Below, piece after piece: positions 26,330 to 36,432 of a DNA stretch of 64,000 nt. The notes below the pieces were generated by a model that saw only the letters and a program-made list of their open reading frames with translations, ran no database searches and was not told the origin of the DNA. The stretch covers positions 42,569 through 106,568 of the forward strand of contig NZ_CAMCWY010000007.1 of NCBI RefSeq assembly GCF_945882965.1, written 5' to 3'. The stretch comes from Sphingorhabdus sp. EL138 (GTDB taxonomy: Bacteria; Pseudomonadota; Alphaproteobacteria; Sphingomonadales; Sphingomonadaceae). Position 1 is the stretch's first letter. Every line of letters begins with the position of its first letter. The position numbers were made by a program, and so were the translations under genes.

Positions 26330-27372
26330 GCGCGCGAGAAACCTTTGTCGCCCGTGCGGCACAACAGATACTCGTTTTCGACGGTGGCTATGGCACTGCG
26401 ATCCAAGGTTATAAATTGTCTGAGGCTGATTATCGCGGCGACCTTGAGCTGACGCATGATCAAAAGGGCAATAACGACCTGTTGTCTATCACCCGTCCTG
26501 ATGTCGTTGGCGCAATCCATAGCGCCTATCTGGAGGCGGGTGCTGATATGATCGAGACCAACACCTTCAGCGCAACCAAGATCAGCATGGCCGATTATGG
26601 CTGCGAACATTTGGTGCGGCAGCTCAACATAGAGTCGGCGAAGCTCGCCCGCGCGTGTTGCGAGGCTGTGGAGGCGAAGGATGGCATAAAGCGGTTCGTC
26701 GCTGGATCGGTTGGCCCAACCAATAAAACCTTGTCCTTGTCGCCCGACGTCAACGATCCGGGCTATCGTGAAATAGACTTCGACTATCTGAAAGAAGTCT
26801 ATCGCGAACAATGCGACGCGCTGATCGAAGGCGGCGTCGATTTCCTGTTGATCGAAACCATCTTCGACACGCTCAACGCCAAATGTGCTGCGATGGCTGC
26901 GCAAGAGGCTGCTGCGGCCTGCGGGCGCGATGTGCCGTTGATGATATCGATGACCATCACTGACATGGCCGGCCGTAATCTGTCCGGCCATACGGTAGAA
27001 GCATTCTGGGCTGCGATCCGGCATGTCAAACCACTGACAATCGGGTTGAATTGTTCGTTCGGTGCAGATCTGCTGCGTCCGCATCTGGCCGCATTGTCCA
27101 AGCAAGCCGATACGCTGGTCATGGCATATCCGAACGCAGGCCTGCCTAATGATCTTGCCGAATATGATGAACTGCCTGAGACCACGGCGCAATTGATTGG
27201 CCAATGGCTTGACGATGGGCTGGTGAATATCGTCGGCGGCTGTTGTGGCACCACGCCTGCGCATATCGCCGCAATCGCCAAGGCGGCTGCGGACCGTGCG
27301 CCACGTGCCATTCCCAAGGCGGATATAGTGACACGGCTAGCGGGGCTCGAACCCTTCATCATGGCCGCCTAA
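26326..27372 (+). CDS. methionine synthase, homocysteine-binding module (split MetH, part 1)
   Basis: The homocysteine S-methyltransferase domain of cobalamin-dependent methionine synthase as a separate 348-residue protein. The zinc ligands that bind the homocysteine thiol are Cys243 (GLNCSFGADLL) and Cys306-Cys307 (VGGCCGTTPAHI). FDGGYGTAIQ opens the barrel and EADMIETNTFSA-like sequence follows (GADMIETNTFSATK). The ATG at 26326 overlaps the metF stop as ATGA. The folate and B12 modules follow 21 nt downstream as a second protein, so the two must assemble or interact to complete catalysis. Confidence 0.95.
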   Translation: MSARETFVARAAQQILVFDGGYGTAIQGYKLSEADYRGDLELTHDQKGNNDLLSITRPDVVGAIHSAYLEAGADMIETNTFSATKISMADYGCEHLVRQLNIESAKLARACCEAVEAKDGIKRFVAGSVGPTNKTLSLSPDVNDPGYREIDFDYLKEVYREQCDALIEGGVDFLLIETIFDTLNAKCAAMAAQEAAAACGRDVPLMISMTITDMAGRNLSGHTVEAFWAAIRHVKPLTIGLNCSFGADLLRPHLAALSKQADTLVMAYPNAGLPNDLAEYDELPETTAQLIGQWLDDGLVNIVGGCCGTTPAHIAAIAKAAADRAPRAIPKADIVTRLAGLEPFIMAA

Positions 27373-27393
27373 GCCTTATAAAGCAGAACAAAA

Positions 27394-30018
27394 ATGTCCC
27401 CCATTATTTCCTCTTCCCGCTTCGTCAATATCGGCGAGCGCACCAATGTCACTGGCAGTGCCAAGTTCAAAAAACTGATCCTTGCTGGCGATTATGAAGC
27501 TGCCGTTGAGGTTGCGCGCGACCAAGTCGAAAATGGCGCGCAGATTATCGACATCAACATGGATGAAGGCCTGCTGGACGCGCATGAAGCGATGACCACT
27601 TTCATCAAGCGCATCGCGGCAGAACCCGACATCGCCCGCGTGCCGTTAATGATCGACAGTTCCAAATGGAGCGTGATTGAGGCTGGGCTGAAATGCGTTT
27701 CGGGCAAGCCCATCGTGAATTCGATTTCGATGAAAGAAGGCGAAGAGGCGTTTTTGCACCACGCGCGCTTGTGCATGGCTTATGGCGCTGCGGTCGTTGT
27801 CATGGCTTTCGATGAAACTGGCCAAGCCGACACGCAAGCACGCAAGGTGCAGATTTGCAAACGAGCGTATGACTTGCTGATTGGTATCGGTTTTCCGCCC
27901 GAGGACATAATTTTCGACCCCAACATCTTTGCGGTGGCCACGGGCATTGAGGAGCATAATAATTACGGCGTCGACTTTATCGAGGCGATAAAGGAACTGC
28001 GCGTCTTGTGCCCGCACGCGCATTATTCGGGCGGGCTTTCCAACCTGTCGTTCAGTTTCCGTGGCAATGAACCCGTGCGCCGCGCGATGCACTCGATCTT
28101 TCTCTATCACGCCATCCCTGCAGGGCTTGATATGGCCATCGTCAATGCAGGGCAGCTTGATATCTATGATGATATTGACACGGAACTGCGTGTCGCCTGC
28201 GAAGATGTGATCCTCAATCGCGACCCCGATGCGACTGAGCGCCTGATTGCGCTTGCCGAGAAATATCGCGGGACTGACGTGGCACAGGAAAAGGCCGAGG
28301 CTGAATGGCGGGGCTGGCCCGTGACCAAAAGGTTGGAGCATGCCTTGGTCAAAGGCATTGACGCGCATATCGTCGATGACACCGAAGAAGCACGGCTTGC
28401 GATCAAGGAAGCAGGCGGTCGCCCCATCGAAGTGATCGAAGGACCGTTGATGGACGGTATGAACGTCGTTGGCGACCTGTTCGGGTCGGGCCGCATGTTC
28501 CTGCCGCAAGTGGTGAAGTCCGCGCGCGTCATGAAGAAAGCAGTCGCGCATCTCTTCCCATATATTGAGGCGGAAAAAGAGGCGGGCGCCAAGGGCAAGG
28601 GCAAGATCATCATGGCGACCGTGAAGGGCGACGTGCATGATATTGGCAAGAACATTGTCGGCGTTGTCCTGCAATGTAATGGCTTTGAGATTGTTGATCT
28701 GGGCGTCATGGTCCCGTGGCCGACAATTTTGCAAGCGGCGGTCGAACATGATGCCGATATAATCGGGCTGTCGGGCCTTATCACCCCTTCGCTTGACGAA
28801 ATGGTGACCGTTGCCGAGGAAATGGAAAAAGCAGGCATGTCAATGCCGCTGATGATTGGCGGCGCAACGACGTCGAAAACACACACGGCCTTACGTATTG
28901 AGCCTGTCTATTCCGGTCCCGTCATCCATGTGCTCGACGCGTCGCGCGCTGTCGGTGTTGCGGGCACATTGGTTAGCGATACGATGGCGGACAAGTTTGT
29001 TGCCGACACCCGCGCCGAATACAGCCAGATCCGCGAAGCGCGCGCTGGTAAGACCGCAAAGCCACTCGCCACGCTGGAAGAAGCCCGCGCGAACGCATTT
29101 GAAATCGACGAAAGCATGAATCCAGCCGCGCCGCAAAAGCCCGGTGTCCATGTCTATGATGACTGGGACTTGGCCGACCTGCGCAACTATATCGACTGGA
29201 CCCCGTTTTTCCGTGCGTGGGAATTGCATGGCAATTTTCCGGCGATTTTGACCGATGAAATTGTGGGCCAAAGCGCAACCAGCCTATTTGCCGATGCCAA
29301 TGCGATGCTCGACAAGATCATCAACGAAAAATGGCTGCGCGCAAAGGGCGTTGCGGGCCTTTGGCCCTGTCGGCGTGATGGCGATGATGTGCTTGTCTAT
29401 TGCGAACAGACTGAGGCGCATGTGCGCCTGCCGTTCTTGCGACAACAAATTACCAAGCGCGCAGGCAAAGCGAACATGTGCCTTGCCGATTTCATCAGCC
29501 GCGATGGCGACTGGATTGGCGGCTTTGCGGTGACCACTGGCCACGGCATTGAGACGCATTTGGCGCAGTTCAAAGCCAATATCGACGATTATTCGGACAT
29601 CATGCTCAAGGCGTTGGCCGACCGGTTGGCGGAGGCCTTTGCCGAGCGGATGCACGAACATGTTCGCAAGGATCTGTGGGGCTATGCCCCTGAAGAACAA
29701 TTCACGCCCGAGGCTCTGAACCGCGAGGAATATCGCGGCATTCGGCCAGCCCCGGGCTATCCCGCCTGTCCAGACCACAGCCTGAAGCCGACATTGTTTG
29801 ACCTGCTGGATGCGACGCATGCAACTGGCATCACGTTGACTGAAAGCTTTGCCATGTTACCGACCGCCGCGGTGAGCGGGCTGTATTTTGGCCACCCGCA
29901 ATCTGAATATTTTGGCGTTGCGCGTATTGGTGATGATCAGGTGTTGGATTATGCGGCGCGCCGTGGGTTGGATATGGATCGTGCACGGCAATATCTAAGG
30001 CCCAACCTTAACGAATAA
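27394..30018 (+). CDS. metH: methionine synthase, folate/cobalamin/activation modules (split MetH, part 2)
   Basis: An 874-residue protein with the remaining MetH modules in order: pterin-binding barrel ([38 protein letters not shown]-like [12 protein letters not shown]), the four-helix cap ([34 protein letters not shown]), the B12 domain with the base-off signature DVHDIGKN (His415 is the cobalt ligand), and the C-terminal SAM-binding reactivation domain ([17 protein letters not shown]-like [26 protein letters not shown]). It receives methyl-THF from MetF and passes the methyl group to homocysteine held by part 1. All modules appear intact. Confidence 0.96.
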   Translation: MSPIISSSRFVNIGERTNVTGSAKFKKLILAGDYEAAVEVARDQVENGAQIIDINMDEGLLDAHEAMTTFIKRIAAEPDIARVPLMIDSSKWSVIEAGLKCVSGKPIVNSISMKEGEEAFLHHARLCMAYGAAVVVMAFDETGQADTQARKVQICKRAYDLLIGIGFPPEDIIFDPNIFAVATGIEEHNNYGVDFIEAIKELRVLCPHAHYSGGLSNLSFSFRGNEPVRRAMHSIFLYHAIPAGLDMAIVNAGQLDIYDDIDTELRVACEDVILNRDPDATERLIALAEKYRGTDVAQEKAEAEWRGWPVTKRLEHALVKGIDAHIVDDTEEARLAIKEAGGRPIEVIEGPLMDGMNVVGDLFGSGRMFLPQVVKSARVMKKAVAHLFPYIEAEKEAGAKGKGKIIMATVKGDVHDIGKNIVGVVLQCNGFEIVDLGVMVPWPTILQAAVEHDADIIGLSGLITPSLDEMVTVAEEMEKAGMSMPLMIGGATTSKTHTALRIEPVYSGPVIHVLDASRAVGVAGTLVSDTMADKFVADTRAEYSQIREARAGKTAKPLATLEEARANAFEIDESMNPAAPQKPGVHVYDDWDLADLRNYIDWTPFFRAWELHGNFPAILTDEIVGQSATSLFADANAMLDKIINEKWLRAKGVAGLWPCRRDGDDVLVYCEQTEAHVRLPFLRQQITKRAGKANMCLADFISRDGDWIGGFAVTTGHGIETHLAQFKANIDDYSDIMLKALADRLAEAFAERMHEHVRKDLWGYAPEEQFTPEALNREEYRGIRPAPGYPACPDHSLKPTLFDLLDATHATGITLTESFAMLPTAAVSGLYFGHPQSEYFGVARIGDDQVLDYAARRGLDMDRARQYLRPNLNE

Positions 30019-30184
30019 GGATGGTCTTGGTTTTAGAAACCCCGCTTTACACTACTCGCTTTCCGCCAATGCGCCGTGCAGACATCGGGCATTATTGCCT
30101 TTCGCGCTGTCCTTTCTGGGCAGGGCGCGCGTATCCAACTGAAGGCCTCTCGGCAATCTCTACACTGCAAAAGCGAGGCAGGCC

Positions 30185-31885
30185 TTACCGGCCTTGCGCG
30201 CGCCACCTTCTGACCACGCGTTGCAGCATCTCGGCCTCTCCGCCCGTTTCCTGCCACAACTGGCTAAACAGCGGATCGTCCGAAGCAGGGCGCTTTTCTT
30301 CTTCGAGAGTATCGAGCGCAACGCGGATGGGAATGCTGACGCCTTCGCCGCAGATAATGCATTCGCGGTTTCGCAGCGCGGGGATAGAGTCGAGGAAGCC
30401 TCGCGCGCCTTCGGGCATTGCGGCGCGAACAAAGGCTTGGTCGCGCTCGTTATTCAAACGCATCGAAATGATTGTGCCGCATTGCGACAGCACGCCTTCT
30501 GCCAAATCTGAGGGCCGCTGCGTAATCAGGCCCAGCGATACGCCATATTTACGGCCTTCCTTGGCAATTCTTTCAAGGATGGAGCGCACGGCGCTGTCTT
30601 TCGACAGATGTTCCGACGGGATATATCTGTGCGCCTCTTCACAAACGAGTAAGATGGGCCTTTGCGGTTCGTTGCGTGACCACAGGGCATAGTCAAATAC
30701 GAGGCGCGAGAGCACAGCAACAACTGTCGAGGTGATGTCCGACGGCACGCCCGAAACGTCGATGATGGAAATGGGCTTGCCATATGAAGGCGGCCGGAAA
30801 ATCTTGCCGACAAACTCTGCCATCGTATCCCCAACAAGCATGCCTGAGAACATGAAATTGTAACGCGGGTCTGGCTTTAACTCGTCAATTTTGTTCTTCA
30901 ACCGCATGAATGGAGCAGACGATGTCGCCTTGTCGAGCCGTCCCATTTCATTTTGAATGATGTTCGTTAAATCGGACAGGAGGTAGGGAATAGGGGCGTC
31001 AACCGTCAGCTTGCCAATCGTCTCGGCAATCCGGTTTTTTGACCGCGCTTGGCGAAGGCATTTGGCGAGAATATCGTAATCTGTTTGCCTGTCGTCGCCA
31101 TCGGAAGTGACGAAAATTTCGCAATGTTCGGCGAGATTCATCATCCAATAGGGCACGGCTAGGTTGTTGACGTCGAACAGAGCGCCATTATTTTTAAACG
31201 CGGCGCTATATTCCCCATGCGGGTCAATCATCACGATATGCCCTTCTGGCGCGATGTCGCAGATCTTGTGCAAAATCAGCGCCGCGCCGGTCGGCTTACC
31301 CGGACCGGTTGAACCCAGCAGCGCAAAATGCTTGCCAAGCATGGCATCAACATAGAGCGCGCCGCGAATATCCTTCGTCGGAAACACCGTGCCAATCTCG
31401 ACATTTGCCCGCGCGTCGGCGGCATAGACTTGTTTGAGGTCGGTGCTGGAAACCGCAAATACTTCGCTGCCAGGGACCGGATAGCGCGTTACCCCGCGCC
31501 GGAAATTGTAAATCTTGCCCGTCAGCTTTTCCTCATCGCCTTCGCCGAGGAAATCGACTTGCGCCGTGATGATTTTATGGTCGCGCTCGTGCATTTTTTG
31601 CGTACGAATGTTGGCAAGAAGCCAGATATTACCGACGCGGATTTTAATCTGACTGCCGACTTGCCCTGACATCGCGATGCTTGCGTCACTATGCGCGCTG
31701 AGGCTTGTCAACAAGGCGGCATCAAGCGTCACTTGTGACTGCGAACCCGAAATCTCCATGACGAAGCCAATAGGGTTGAGCGTTGCGTCAACGACTGGGG
31801 CGTCCACCGGTGCGGCTATGGGCAAAGGTGCCGATTGATCTGGGCGGCCTATCCCATCGGTCTGCCGATATACCGAAATGTCCAT
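30185..31885 (-). CDS. HerA-like ATPase (DUF87) with a variant Walker A
   Basis: A 566-residue hexameric-helicase-like ATPase of the HerA/FtsK superfamily. It has an N-terminal HAS-barrel-like region (GFVMEISGSQSQVTL) and a RecA core with Walker B (RPILLVCEEAHRYIP), sensor-like LGLITQRPSDLAEGVLSQCGTIISMRL and a C-terminal arginine region. The Walker A reads GSTGPGKPT: the Ser/Thr that should follow Lys is Pro, which would disturb Mg-ATP binding. ATG 31885 is preferred, with GAGG about 10 nt upstream; a TTG at 31930 lacks support. No nurA partner is nearby, so DNA-end processing is only a family-based guess. Confidence 0.88.
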   Translation of the reverse strand: MDISVYRQTDGIGRPDQSAPLPIAAPVDAPVVDATLNPIGFVMEISGSQSQVTLDAALLTSLSAHSDASIAMSGQVGSQIKIRVGNIWLLANIRTQKMHERDHKIITAQVDFLGEGDEEKLTGKIYNFRRGVTRYPVPGSEVFAVSSTDLKQVYAADARANVEIGTVFPTKDIRGALYVDAMLGKHFALLGSTGPGKPTGAALILHKICDIAPEGHIVMIDPHGEYSAAFKNNGALFDVNNLAVPYWMMNLAEHCEIFVTSDGDDRQTDYDILAKCLRQARSKNRIAETIGKLTVDAPIPYLLSDLTNIIQNEMGRLDKATSSAPFMRLKNKIDELKPDPRYNFMFSGMLVGDTMAEFVGKIFRPPSYGKPISIIDVSGVPSDITSTVVAVLSRLVFDYALWSRNEPQRPILLVCEEAHRYIPSEHLSKDSAVRSILERIAKEGRKYGVSLGLITQRPSDLAEGVLSQCGTIISMRLNNERDQAFVRAAMPEGARGFLDSIPALRNRECIICGEGVSIPIRVALDTLEEEKRPASDDPLFSQLWQETGGEAEMLQRVVRRWRAQGR

Positions 31886-32004
31886 AAAGTTTCCGCCTCT
31901 TTCATAAAGAAGCGTCGGGCAATAGGCCAAGAAGGTAAAAATATATTTACCAGCGCAACAGGAGAAAGGTCGGGCAACTAAAAGGCGTTAGATCGTTTTA
32001 AAAA

Positions 32005-32769
32005 TCAGAGCCGGTTGAAGACAAATCCGGCAAACCAACCAAGTAGCAACGATACAAGTACCGCCATCGCGCCGTAAAAAAGGGCATAGTCTTGCGCCAA
32101 TACGGTGACCAATTGTTCGAACCCTGTTTTGCGGATGCGGACTTCAACATTATCATCGGCCACAATGACTCGGCCATCGCGAATGAGCAAAGTTTCCGCA
32201 GTATACACACCGACCGGAACACTGGACGGAATGTTGAGACGCGCACGATACAGCACCTGATCGGTTATCTCGACCGTGCCCGCATCTTGGCGGAAAAGGC
32301 CGTTGCGGCGATTTAAGTCCACCAGCCCATCGACAAAGCGGCGTTGTTCGGTGGCGTTGACTTCGCCGCTGGGCGACAATTGCAGGCGGTCAAGGCCAAG
32401 CTCGTAAATCGCGGCTGTTTTGCTGCTGATGATTTGATCGAGCGGACGTGATGATGCTATTGCGTAATATGCGGGGACGGACCGGAAATCGGTGCTGTCG
32501 GCGTTGATCCAGATGCCTGCAATTTTCTGCTTTTCACGCAACGTTACCGACCGAGTTGGCCCGCGCAGAACAACCGCAACATCCACTTGCCCGTCTGGCG
32601 CGACGCCGCGTGGATAGATGATGGCTCCGAATAATAGCATTTCGGCGCCCGTGAATCCCGACTGGATGTTGATTTGCCGTTGTGAAACGTCAGGCACCAA
32701 TTTGGGCACATTTTGCGCGCTCGCCGTCATCGGCAGCAAAAACAATATCAGGGCGAATAAACGGATCAT
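32005..32769 (-). CDS. TIGR02186-family membrane protein paired with a TSUP exporter
   Basis: A 254-residue envelope protein: a signal peptide (MIRLFALILFLLPMTASAQ), a periplasmic region (LVPDVSQRQINIQSGFTGAEMLLFGAI) and one C-terminal membrane helix (ALFYGAMAVLVSLLLGWFAGFVF). This matches the alphaproteobacterial TIGR02186 family of unknown function, regularly encoded with TauE/SafE-type permeases. The start ATG at 32769 overlaps the stop of the permease gene as ATGA, so the two products are made together. The earlier open frame up to 32886 lies inside the permease gene and is not used. Confidence 0.85.
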   Translation of the reverse strand: MIRLFALILFLLPMTASAQNVPKLVPDVSQRQINIQSGFTGAEMLLFGAIIYPRGVAPDGQVDVAVVLRGPTRSVTLREKQKIAGIWINADSTDFRSVPAYYAIASSRPLDQIISSKTAAIYELGLDRLQLSPSGEVNATEQRRFVDGLVDLNRRNGLFRQDAGTVEITDQVLYRARLNIPSSVPVGVYTAETLLIRDGRVIVADDNVEVRIRKTGFEQLVTVLAQDYALFYGAMAVLVSLLLGWFAGFVFNRL

Positions 32770-33680
32770 AACGCCTGCAACGTGTAGATTTCGTCGGGAC
32801 GCCAGCCCAGACCAAGCGCCATACGGATTGCGACAAGCAGAACGATCGCGGCGAGAAAGAGACGAAGATATTCTGGCCGCATGCATTGCGCCAGACGCGC
32901 GCCGATTTGCGCCCCTGTCACACTACCAATGAGCAAGAAAACGGCCAGAACAATATCGACCGCTTTGGTGGTCAGGCTGTGCATCATCGTTGATGCCATC
33001 GTCACGAACAAAATCTGGAATAAGGATGTCCCTACCACTACCTGCGCGCCCATGCCCAATAGATAGAGCATAGCGGGCACCATGATGAAGCCCCCGCCCA
33101 CGCCAAGCAACATTGTCATAATGCCCGTGATAAAACCCAATATTAACGGCGCGATAGGCGAAATATAAAGACCGGAACGATAGAAACGCCAGCGCATCGG
33201 CAAATTGGCTACCAACGGATGATGCCGCCGTTTGGCCGCAGCGACTGGCTTTCCCGCGCGCACAGCCAGAACGCTGGTTAAGCTTTCTTTGGCCATCAAG
33301 CCACCGATGCTGCCCAACATCAGCACATAAAGGATGTTGATGACGGTATCGATCTGGCCAAGCGCCTCCAATATTTCAAATATCGCTGCGCCTGCGCCGG
33401 TGCCGAATATACCGCCGACCACGAGCACGCCGCCCATCTGAAAATCCACCCCGCCGCGTTTCATATGTGCGAATACGCCCGAGACGCTGGCCCCTGTCAC
33501 CTGCGTGGATGCGGACGCCGCGGCAACCGCTGGCGGGATACCGTAGAATATGAGCAAAGGCGTGGTCAGGAAGCCGCCACCGACGCCAAACATACCCGAC
33601 AGCACGCCGACGCCGCCACCCAGAAGGATGATCACCAGCGCGTTGACCGACAGATTGGCTATGGGAAGATAAATATCCAT
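32766..33680 (-). CDS. TSUP (TauE/SafE) family membrane permease
   Basis: A polytopic protein of 304 residues with about eight hydrophobic segments arranged as two Gly-rich halves. The repeat motifs are LLGGGVGVLSGMFGVGGGFLTTPLL in the first half and GFITGIMTMLLGVGGGFIMVPAMLYLLGM in the second, typical of sulfite/sulfonate or other organic-anion exporters. The partner TIGR02186 gene follows with an ATGA overlap. ATG 33680 is chosen; a GTG at 33695 adds five residues. The transported compound cannot be deduced, though sulfur oxyanions are the usual suggestion for the family. Confidence 0.88.
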   Translation of the reverse strand: MDIYLPIANLSVNALVIILLGGGVGVLSGMFGVGGGFLTTPLLIFYGIPPAVAAASASTQVTGASVSGVFAHMKRGGVDFQMGGVLVVGGIFGTGAGAAIFEILEALGQIDTVINILYVLMLGSIGGLMAKESLTSVLAVRAGKPVAAAKRRHHPLVANLPMRWRFYRSGLYISPIAPLILGFITGIMTMLLGVGGGFIMVPAMLYLLGMGAQVVVGTSLFQILFVTMASTMMHSLTTKAVDIVLAVFLLIGSVTGAQIGARLAQCMRPEYLRLFLAAIVLLVAIRMALGLGWRPDEIYTLQAL

Positions 33681-33886
33681 GATCGACGATGGCACCCTAA
33701 CGGCATTTGACGGCAGGATAAAGGCGGGGTTTTAGAAACTGGTGGACAAGGTGATCGTGGCACCACCGCTGTGCCGAGCGACGCCACTCTTACCTAGGAC
33801 TATAAACTAAGATAAGATGCCACAACAAGGCAATCGCTCTATTTCCCCCCTTTGCTTGCCATCTTTTGGCTGCTTCGCCATAAGGG

Positions 33887-35113
33887 ATGGCGATGATTGA
33901 AACTATAAAACAACCCGCCAAAAACTCTGCATTGCGGGCATTTTTGTCGAGTGAAGCCGCGGGCGGTATTTTGTTGATGGCGGCCGCTGCATTGGCTATC
34001 ATTATTGCCAATTCGGCTATTGCTGAAAACTATAATGATTTTCTACATTTGCTAATCGGGCCGGAGTTAACACCAAAGCTTGGCCCGATGACCGTCCATC
34101 TTTGGACAAATGACGGTCTGATGGCGATTTTCTTTTTGCTCGTCGGGCTGGAGATTAAGCGCGAATTTATCGACGGGCATTTGTCGACTTGGGCCGACCG
34201 CACGCTTCCAATGCTTGCCGCTGCGGCAGGCATGGCTGTTCCCGCGTTTGTGTATCTTGCGGTCGCAGGCGGCGATCCTGCATTACAGCGTGGCTGGGCT
34301 ATACCGGCTGCTACCGACATTGCCTTTGCCATTGGCGTGCTTGCGCTTTTGGGCAGTCGGGCACCTGCTTCGCTGAAACTGTTCCTGACGACCGTTGCTA
34401 TTGTTGACGACATGGGTGCGGTGGCGATCATAGCTTTATTCTACACAGCCGAGTTGAACATCGTCGCGCTGGCTGCGGCAGGTGGCATTTGGGTCGCAAT
34501 GATGCTGCTGAACCGTTTTCGGGTAAATGCCCTTTGGCCCTATCTCATCCTCGCGGCCCTTTTATGGTATGCGACATTATTATCCGGCGTACATGCCACC
34601 ATTGCGGGCGTGATGGCGGCATTTGCTACTCCCTTCCGCCGAACACTCGCGGCACCTGACGCGGAAGATTCGGCACTCCACCGTCTTGAACATGCGCTGG
34701 CGAAGCCAGTTGCCTTCCTTATCGTACCGATCTTTGGGTTCGCAAATGCGGGCGTTTCCTTGGCGGGTATCAGCTTTACGGCATTGGCTGCGCCGCTGCC
34801 TCTCGGCATCGCTATGGGCCTGTTTTTGGGCAAACAACTTGGAATTTTTACCAGCGTCTGGATCGCGGTCAAACTTGGCATTGCCGCGCGTCCGTCAAAG
34901 GCAAGCTGGACGCAAGTATATGGTGTAGCCTTGCTGTGCGGTATCGGCTTTACGATGAGCTTGTTTATCGGCGGCCTTGCCTTCACTGGTCCCGAGCAGG
35001 TGGATGATGTCAAAATTGGGGTTTTGATGGGGTCTATCCTCTCTGCCATTCTAGGCTATCTCGTTTTGCGCTTTGCCGCGCCGCACAAAACCCATTCTGG
35101 AGGCAGGATATGA
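33887..35113 (+). CDS. nhaA: Na+/H+ antiporter NhaA
   Basis: Exports Na+ in exchange for protons across the inner membrane, supporting pH and salt homeostasis. The 408-residue polytopic sequence has the NhaA signatures: SSEAAGGILLMAAAALAIIIAN, LLVGLEIKREF, PAATDIAFAIG with Asp144, and AIVDDMGAVAIIALF with the ion-binding pair Asp164-Asp165. GIGFTMSLFIGGLAF lies near the C-terminus. A second in-frame ATG follows at codon 3 and is better spaced from AAGGGA. It overlaps the DUF885 gene by ATGA, an unexpected operon partner. Confidence 0.96.
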   Translation: MAMIETIKQPAKNSALRAFLSSEAAGGILLMAAAALAIIIANSAIAENYNDFLHLLIGPELTPKLGPMTVHLWTNDGLMAIFFLLVGLEIKREFIDGHLSTWADRTLPMLAAAAGMAVPAFVYLAVAGGDPALQRGWAIPAATDIAFAIGVLALLGSRAPASLKLFLTTVAIVDDMGAVAIIALFYTAELNIVALAAAGGIWVAMMLLNRFRVNALWPYLILAALLWYATLLSGVHATIAGVMAAFATPFRRTLAAPDAEDSALHRLEHALAKPVAFLIVPIFGFANAGVSLAGISFTALAAPLPLGIAMGLFLGKQLGIFTSVWIAVKLGIAARPSKASWTQVYGVALLCGIGFTMSLFIGGLAFTGPEQVDDVKIGVLMGSILSAILGYLVLRFAAPHKTHSGGRI

Positions 35114-36432
35114 ACTTGCGATTTTCCCTCATCATTCCGGTGATACTGCTTGCGTCGGGTTGCGCCACTATTGCCCCAATGGCCCCAGCCTCTTCAAATG
35201 TGGCCACGCCAGCGATATCGATCGCTGATATTTCTGATGCGTATATCCGGTTGACGCTTGATGCAGGTACCCATGAAGCGGAATATGTCGATGCATATTA
35301 CGGCCCACCCGCGCTGCAAGAAGCAGCTAAAGCAAATCCGCGATCTTTGGCACAGTTAATTGCTGAAGCCCGCGCGCTGAGGGCGTCTATTGATGCGGCC
35401 TTGCCATCATTACGCACCGAATCGGACCGCCGCCGCGCGGTTGCGTTGCGCGGCATGCTGGTGGCTGCTGACACACGGCTGCGGATGCTTGAGGGGCGGA
35501 AATTTTCGTTCAATGATGAAGCGCAGGGTCAGTTTGCAACGGTGCCGGACTTGAAACCTCTGTCGCATTATGACGCCATATTGGCCAATCTTGAAACGCT
35601 GATTCCGGGTGATGGCCCACTCGCCGCACGCGTCGATACCTTTAATGAGCGTTATGTCATTCCCAAGGACCGCTTGCAGATGGTGTTTGATGTCGCCATT
35701 GCCGAATGTAAGCGCCGCACGGCGCAATATATCCAATTACCAGCGGGCGAGACGTTCGTGATGGAGTTTGTCACGGGCAAGCCGTGGTCAGGCTATAATT
35801 ATTATAAGGGCAATTATAAAAGCCTGATCCAGATCAATACCGACCTGCCGATCCGTATCAGCCATGCCGTCGATCTGGGCTGTCATGAAGGCTATCCGGG
35901 CCACCATGTGCTGAACCTGATGGTTGAAGAACGGCTCGCACGAAAAAATGGGTGGAAGGAATATGAAGTTAATCCACTCTACAGCCCGACCAGCGTTTTG
36001 TCCGAAGGCAGCGCCAATTACGGCATTGATCTCGCCTTTCCAGCCGCGGAACGCTTGGCATTTGAACGCGATATTCTGTACCCGATGGCTGGCCTTAATC
36101 CCAATTCTGCTCAAGCCTTTTGGGAAATGCAGCAAATGACCGAAGCGCTCGCGGGCGCGCGCCTGACCATTGCGAAAATGTATCTCGATGGGGAAATATC
36201 CCGTGCTCAGGCACTTGAACTGACCCTGAAATATCTGCTCTTGTCGCCCGCGCGCGCCGGACAATCGGTGGCGTTTACGGACCATTATCGCAGCTATGTT
36301 ATCAACTATGGCTGGGGCAAAGACCTCGTGCGTGGTTATGTCGAGCGCGGCAATCCCGACCAAGCCGAGCGCTGGCGCCGGATGGAAAAGATACTCAGCG
36401 AGCCAACGCAGCCCGCCGATTTGCTACCCTAG
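35110..36432 (+). CDS. DUF885 lipoprotein, putative metal-dependent peptidase
   Basis: A 440-residue protein with a lipobox (LLASGCA) after a short signal peptide, so it is envelope-anchored. The central motif HEGYPGHH, near residue 259, and a downstream EGSANYGIDLAF correspond to the zinc-peptidase-like motif of DUF885 proteins; the family is thought to be gluzincin-like, but function is unproven. AGG-rich sequence (GGAGGCAGG) precedes the start, which overlaps the nhaA stop by ATGA. Its TAG stop shares the tetranucleotide CTAG with the TAG of the convergent doc gene. Confidence 0.85.
   Translation: MNLRFSLIIPVILLASGCATIAPMAPASSNVATPAISIADISDAYIRLTLDAGTHEAEYVDAYYGPPALQEAAKANPRSLAQLIAEARALRASIDAALPSLRTESDRRRAVALRGMLVAADTRLRMLEGRKFSFNDEAQGQFATVPDLKPLSHYDAILANLETLIPGDGPLAARVDTFNERYVIPKDRLQMVFDVAIAECKRRTAQYIQLPAGETFVMEFVTGKPWSGYNYYKGNYKSLIQINTDLPIRISHAVDLGCHEGYPGHHVLNLMVEERLARKNGWKEYEVNPLYSPTSVLSEGSANYGIDLAFPAAERLAFERDILYPMAGLNPNSAQAFWEMQQMTEALAGARLTIAKMYLDGEISRAQALELTLKYLLLSPARAGQSVAFTDHYRSYVINYGWGKDLVRGYVERGNPDQAERWRRMEKILSEPTQPADLLP

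Noticed and set aside
26266..28749. Long minus-strand open frames (over 330 codons) opposite the metH genes.
   Set aside because: They are antisense to strongly conserved MetH domains and carry no recognisable motifs; they follow from codon bias of the real genes.
30185..33695. HerA-like ATPase beside a membrane permease as a possible defence island.
   Set aside because: No nuclease, NurA, SIR2 or other defence partner is adjacent, and the permease forms its own pair with the TIGR02186 gene; the neighbourhood is ordinary chromosome.
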